Shown here: piece after piece, positions 60,218-64,000 of the stretch
How positions within the stretch are numbered: position 1 is the first letter of the stretch
Layout: every line of letters starts with the position of its first letter
Assembly (NCBI GenBank): GCA_903813345.2
Contig: CAIIXF020000006.1
Span: 39,874,848-39,938,847, forward strand
Reading direction: 5' to 3'
Length of the DNA stretch: 64,000 nucleotides
Source of the DNA: Owenia fusiformis
Taxonomy: Eukaryota; Annelida; Polychaeta; Sabellida; Oweniidae
Notes under the pieces: model-generated
Told to the model about the DNA's origin: nothing
What the model saw: the letters and a program-made list of their open reading frames with translations, nothing else
Databases searched by the model: none
Made by a program: the position numbers and the translations under genes

Positions 60218-62004
60218 GTAAGTAAATATAAATAACGCCAAGCATTGGCCATAACTTTATGGCAATCGTGAGGCTCCATTTGGATCGTTAATGCCAAAGT
60301 CTGCTTATGTTTGTCATCCAATATGTTATAACTTTTTGAACATTGACAGGCTTTGATATAAAAAGGGTTGTTCAAAAAGTTTTGCACAAATATATCTAAT
60401 TATTAACATATATAATTAACCAATCTTGTTCATATTTGGTCAGTTTGTTCCCCCATCTTATTCCCTTATACTGTTAAGTTTTCGTATATGTATGACCATA
60501 ACTTAACATTTGATGGTTGCTAAGGGAACAAAGGTGATGGTGGCACGGTCATTTTTAAAGAGAAAACAAGTAATATATAAAGCACAATATCACTAAACGT
60601 GCCCAAATTTAGTATTGTTCTCGTGGCAAAAATGAATCTTATATCAATACTTCTCATCTTATTTTCTTTGGAAATGCCAAAGAATGACCGTAAACATACT
60701 CTTCAAAAGTCTTGAACAAATCACCTGATTTTATGACATTATCAAAGTTCTCATACCAATTTATGAAATATTGGAGAATATGGCTCAAAATGATAAAGCT
60801 GAGGCAGGAAACATTGATAGAATACATGTTAAAGAATGGGAAAACAGAATTACACAAGTTGAAATCATTCATGCATTAAGACATTGTATACGATGACTCC
60901 TATAGGCATTGCTAAGTATTCCAAGATGAAATTAGACAAAGGGAAATGTATTGAAGAAAGCTGTAGTTATCAGAAGGCTTGGCATCCTATAGATATAAGG
61001 GTTCAGACATGGTTTCAAAGACTGGTGGACAGAATGCTACAAGTAATGCATTCCTGCTACGGAAGACTACACGTCAAGAACTCTATATTTCGATTGATTA
61101 TAAGTCAATTTATAACATAACCTGACTAATTATTCAAGGAACACAGACTGACCGAACAATTTCAACCTTTCATGGCATTCACAAAATTAATTCAATTTAA
61201 TGACGTCATATGGACCATGCGACCCAGATTGGTTCACATTTTAAAGTCGATGTATATTGTGTATGGTCCTGAAATTCCAGATATGAATGGATAATTATAC
61301 TATATGATATAAATTATGATATGATGATTTTATTATTTTTACATGAACTTTTTTACGGATATAGTATCGCAGTATCATTTTATGACATAAACGGTATGGG
61401 TTAAAAGTGCAGATCTTAACTTTTTTTTCAAAATACCGTTTATGTACATGTAACTTAAGTAAGGAATGAATGGCATTTGCCGCAATCTTTGTATGTGTGA
61501 TGTGATTTAACATTATATTTAATAAACATAAAATGAAAATAGTGGGCAAAGGAAATAAGATTGTGAAATAAGATCTAGTTATTGTGATACTTTCTTGCCT
61601 ATGGTGTAGTAAAATAAAGCAGGACATATATTATTTGAACGCTTAGTTGTTATCCTATTTCGGGTGAATCATATCTCCTGTTGTTCAAATTCAGTATTGA
61701 AAATCATGGGAAAATGAAATTCAATGCTTATAGTTTTACGCCTATGGCATTTCGTCATGTGTAAAAGAAATTATGGTCCCCTGGGGATTATGGTCCCCTT
61801 TCCTTACGGCCCTTACTGGCCCTGACTGTGGATAAATAATAAGGAGAATAATTGTATATGGTCATCATATAAATAAATATAGAATAGGACCAAAATTTGA
61901 TAGGACCACCTACCCTGTTACACCGGTTTACTTTTAAATTTAGCACACGCTTTTGATTTGCATGAATACATTGTTTTCCAATGTTGGTTCTTATTCTATG
62001 TTCA
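60218..62004. other. Region downstream of the signal-peptide exon
   Basis: Presumed intron or intergenic DNA. I see short open stretches at 60780-61100 but no convincing splice-bounded exon and no recognisable protein. Confidence 0.35.
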
Positions 62005-63347
62005 GCTACGTTCACACCAACGGCACTTTGATGGCACTTTAAAGCGCCCTCCGAAGCGAAACAAAGCTTGATTAAACGTCAGGGTCGTAATAGATTGTGG
62101 AAAAGCTCGGAGTAAAGCAGGACACTCAGCAAGAATGACAAAAAATTTTAAACTGTTTAAAATTTTGGGCGCTCTGTTACGAATTGATTAAAGCGCTGAG
62201 AGCGTATCAAAGCTTAGCAAACCGTAACAAAGCTCAGCAAAGCTTGACCCAAAGCGTAGATAAGCTTAACAGCGCTTGGTCCAAAGCGGGGACCCCAGTC
62301 TCTTCACGTTCTGTTCCCACTTGAAACGCTTCGTTGAAATGTCTCAAGTTTTGCTATGATCTGGCATGAAGACACTCTTTGTTACACTTTCGTGAAGGAC
62401 TCTCAAGCTTTCTGACGAATTGAAACGCTTTGATCAAGGATCGAAACGCTTTGTTAAGCTTTGTTACGCTTGCCAAGCTTCCTCGTGCTCTCTAACGCTC
62501 TTTCACGCCGTGCGACAAACATCATGTCTTCTTCAGATAGGTCATGGTATGGTCCATCTAGAATTTCTAGATCTTGTTGTTCTGCCATCGTGTTCTCGAG
62601 TAAAATATGCAATGGTTTTATAAATCTACAGCATAAATCTACTGCATCTTCATATAGTCATTGGATCAAAAGCGGGATGAAATCGGCGATCTCGACATTT
62701 TCAAAGCGTGACAGAGCTTAACAGAGCGTAACAATGCACAACAGAGCTTGGCAGTCGTATCAAAGCCTGATTTAAAGCGTCATAGTCACATCAAAGCGTA
62801 ATAATGCTTATCAAAGCTTACCAAAGCGTGATTTCAAGCGAAACGAAGCCTGGCCGAAGCGGGATCAAAGCGAGAGGAACCGTAACAAGTCGGGAAATCA
62901 GCACTCTTAAAAATTATTACTTGGATTTCCTTATATTGAGAAATTGTACTACTCATTTTAAGTCAAAAATTACTTAAATAATCTTGAACTACTGAGTAAT
63001 TTTTAAGTAATTCATTTATGGTGAATTTACTAATGCAAGGAGAGAAATTGAAATACTTACTGTAGTAATTGTAATACTCATTTACATAATTAAGCAATTA
63101 AAAAACTCAAAATGACAATATAAGTTAAACCTAAGTAAAATGAAGTAAAACTAAGTATTTAACTTTAAGAAATTTTTATACTTGAGAAATACTTGGGAAA
63201 TACTCAAGTAATTCATTTTTAAGAGTGAGAGCGTATCAGAGCTTATCAGAGCGTAACATTACTTAGGGGATCGTGGTATTTTTGGAAAAGTAAACAAAAA
63301 TGACGGCCGATTTAAAGCATGCCATTCGCCGTTGGTGTGAACATAGC
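62005..63347. mobile_element. 1.34 kb inverted-repeat element filled with AAAGCG-type subrepeats
   Basis: GCTACGTTCACACCAACGGC at the left and GCCGTTGGTGTGAACATAGC at the right are near-perfect inverted ends. Inside, aaagcgtaacaaagctt-like words run one way at 62040-62300, the opposite way at 62325-62520, and back again at 62690-62890. No transposase was recognised. Confidence 0.8.
62902..63227. mobile_element. 0.33 kb inverted-repeat element nested in 62005-63347
   Basis: The ends CACTCTTAAAAATTATTACTTG and CAAGTAATTCATTTTTAAGAGTG are inverted. The inside is rich in AAGTAA and AAGTAT words. Subrepeats of the host element resume directly on its right. Confidence 0.75.
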
Positions 63348-64000
63348 TTTTATATGTGTTTTAAGAAATCATATTTTCGGCACCAAGAACGCAAGTAAAC
63401 GCATCCCCCTTGTTTTTGCAGTTTTTTCACCATGACGACCTCCGTTATGATTAAAGTTTTCCGGCAGACACGAAACAAATCAGATTCACTCGATGAATAA
63501 TCTGTGTGTTTTGTAAATTCTAAAAGTAGATGGTGAGACCGTACATGTTCGACGTCCAAGGAATAGACTGTAGTTCACCCCATAGAGTATTGTATCGCAC
63601 GAAGAGGAGAAAAAACCATGATTCAATTGATGACATACGATTTCCTCCTTCGCGCACCTCCTTTCCCGGAAGTACACACCATCCATCTTGGTTTTCAAAG
63701 TTTTCAAATTGACTTAGTTTTAAACCAATCAAAGATCGACTCCCTAAACCAATCAGCGACGATGTCATCTCAAAACAGATTTACATTATAAGCGTATGTC
63801 ATCTTTGAACATTGGGGTTTCTCCCCCTCTTTATCGCACGTATCGGTACCGGACACGACCCGGGTCTTAAACCAGTACCTTAAACAGATTTTTATTTCGA
63901 ATAGATTATAATTAAATACTAGTAAATAAAAAATAGAGAATTGTGAATCAGTAAATGAATAAATTATTGATTGTATTAAAGAGCAAAAGTCTTTTCTGGG
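63348..64000. other. Right-edge region
   Basis: Several short overlapping open frames lie around 63350-63770 on both strands without codon or motif support. Nothing could be called. Confidence 0.3.

Noticed and set aside
60780-61120. Possible exon or transposon protein fragment after the signal-peptide exon
   Set aside because: The frame changes and there is no acceptor/donor pair or recognisable motif.
63350-63770. Overlapping open frames near the right edge
   Set aside because: Four frames on both strands are open at once; none has a start context, splice sites or motif support.

Overview
The window looks like nuclear DNA from a low-GC animal, most likely a marine invertebrate (perhaps a lophotrochozoan or an invertebrate deuterostome). 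The grounds are GT-AG introns, secreted extracellular modules with phase-1 introns, many small inverted-repeat transposons and a Helitron. I cannot name the species. No tRNA, rRNA, CRISPR or prokaryotic operon was seen.

The core (about 1.6-52 kb, minus strand) is a tandem cluster of paralogous genes of the cartilage intermediate layer protein (CILP) family. Three are complete (A, about 13.48-23.04 kb; B, 25.17-35.11 kb; C, 43.27-51.83 kb). One runs off the left edge (D, 1.66-9.45 kb). One is a broken 3' remnant (B', 12.6-13.35 kb). I rebuilt every exon junction from splice sites. Each complete model stays in frame: 1730, 1349 and 1480 residues. All share one unusual layout: no signal peptide, a cytoplasmic N-terminal tail, one transmembrane helix (type II), a Thr/Pro-rich mucin stalk in a single exon, a thrombospondin type 1 repeat, a carboxypeptidase-regulatory-like domain, an Ig domain, and a large CILP-like C-terminal region with a furin-type basic site. 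The mucin, TSP1, regulatory-like and Ig modules are each bounded by phase-1 introns.

There are two subtypes. A and D have a Pro-rich tail and a conserved 9-residue upstream ORF that ends exactly at the splice donor before the start exon. B and C have tails with spaced YxxL motifs that fit the ITAM pattern (two in B, three in C). C appears to be a chimera: its 5' half is B-like and its 3' half A-like, with the switch near 48.6-49.5 kb. The stalk exons differ strongly in repeat unit and length between paralogs.

On the plus strand, two copies of the last two exons of NAT10 (RNA cytidine acetyltransferase) lie behind genes B and C (40.06-41.86 kb and 57.44-57.84 kb). They were apparently carried along by the tandem duplication; no upstream NAT10 exons are visible. 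In the first copy the 3' half of the penultimate exon is triplicated.

The rest is intron and flank rich in mobile DNA: mariner-like long-inverted-repeat elements at TA sites, several with an empty paralogous site in the same window; a non-autonomous Helitron; two families of about 0.7 kb inverted-repeat elements; palindromic GGGCCAACGTTGGCCC elements nested inside a mariner-like element; and a 1.34 kb element made of AAAGCG-type subrepeats with another element nested inside it. At the right end, a TATA box followed by a signal-peptide exon (59.9-60.2 kb) marks the start of a separate, unrecognised secreted-protein gene.
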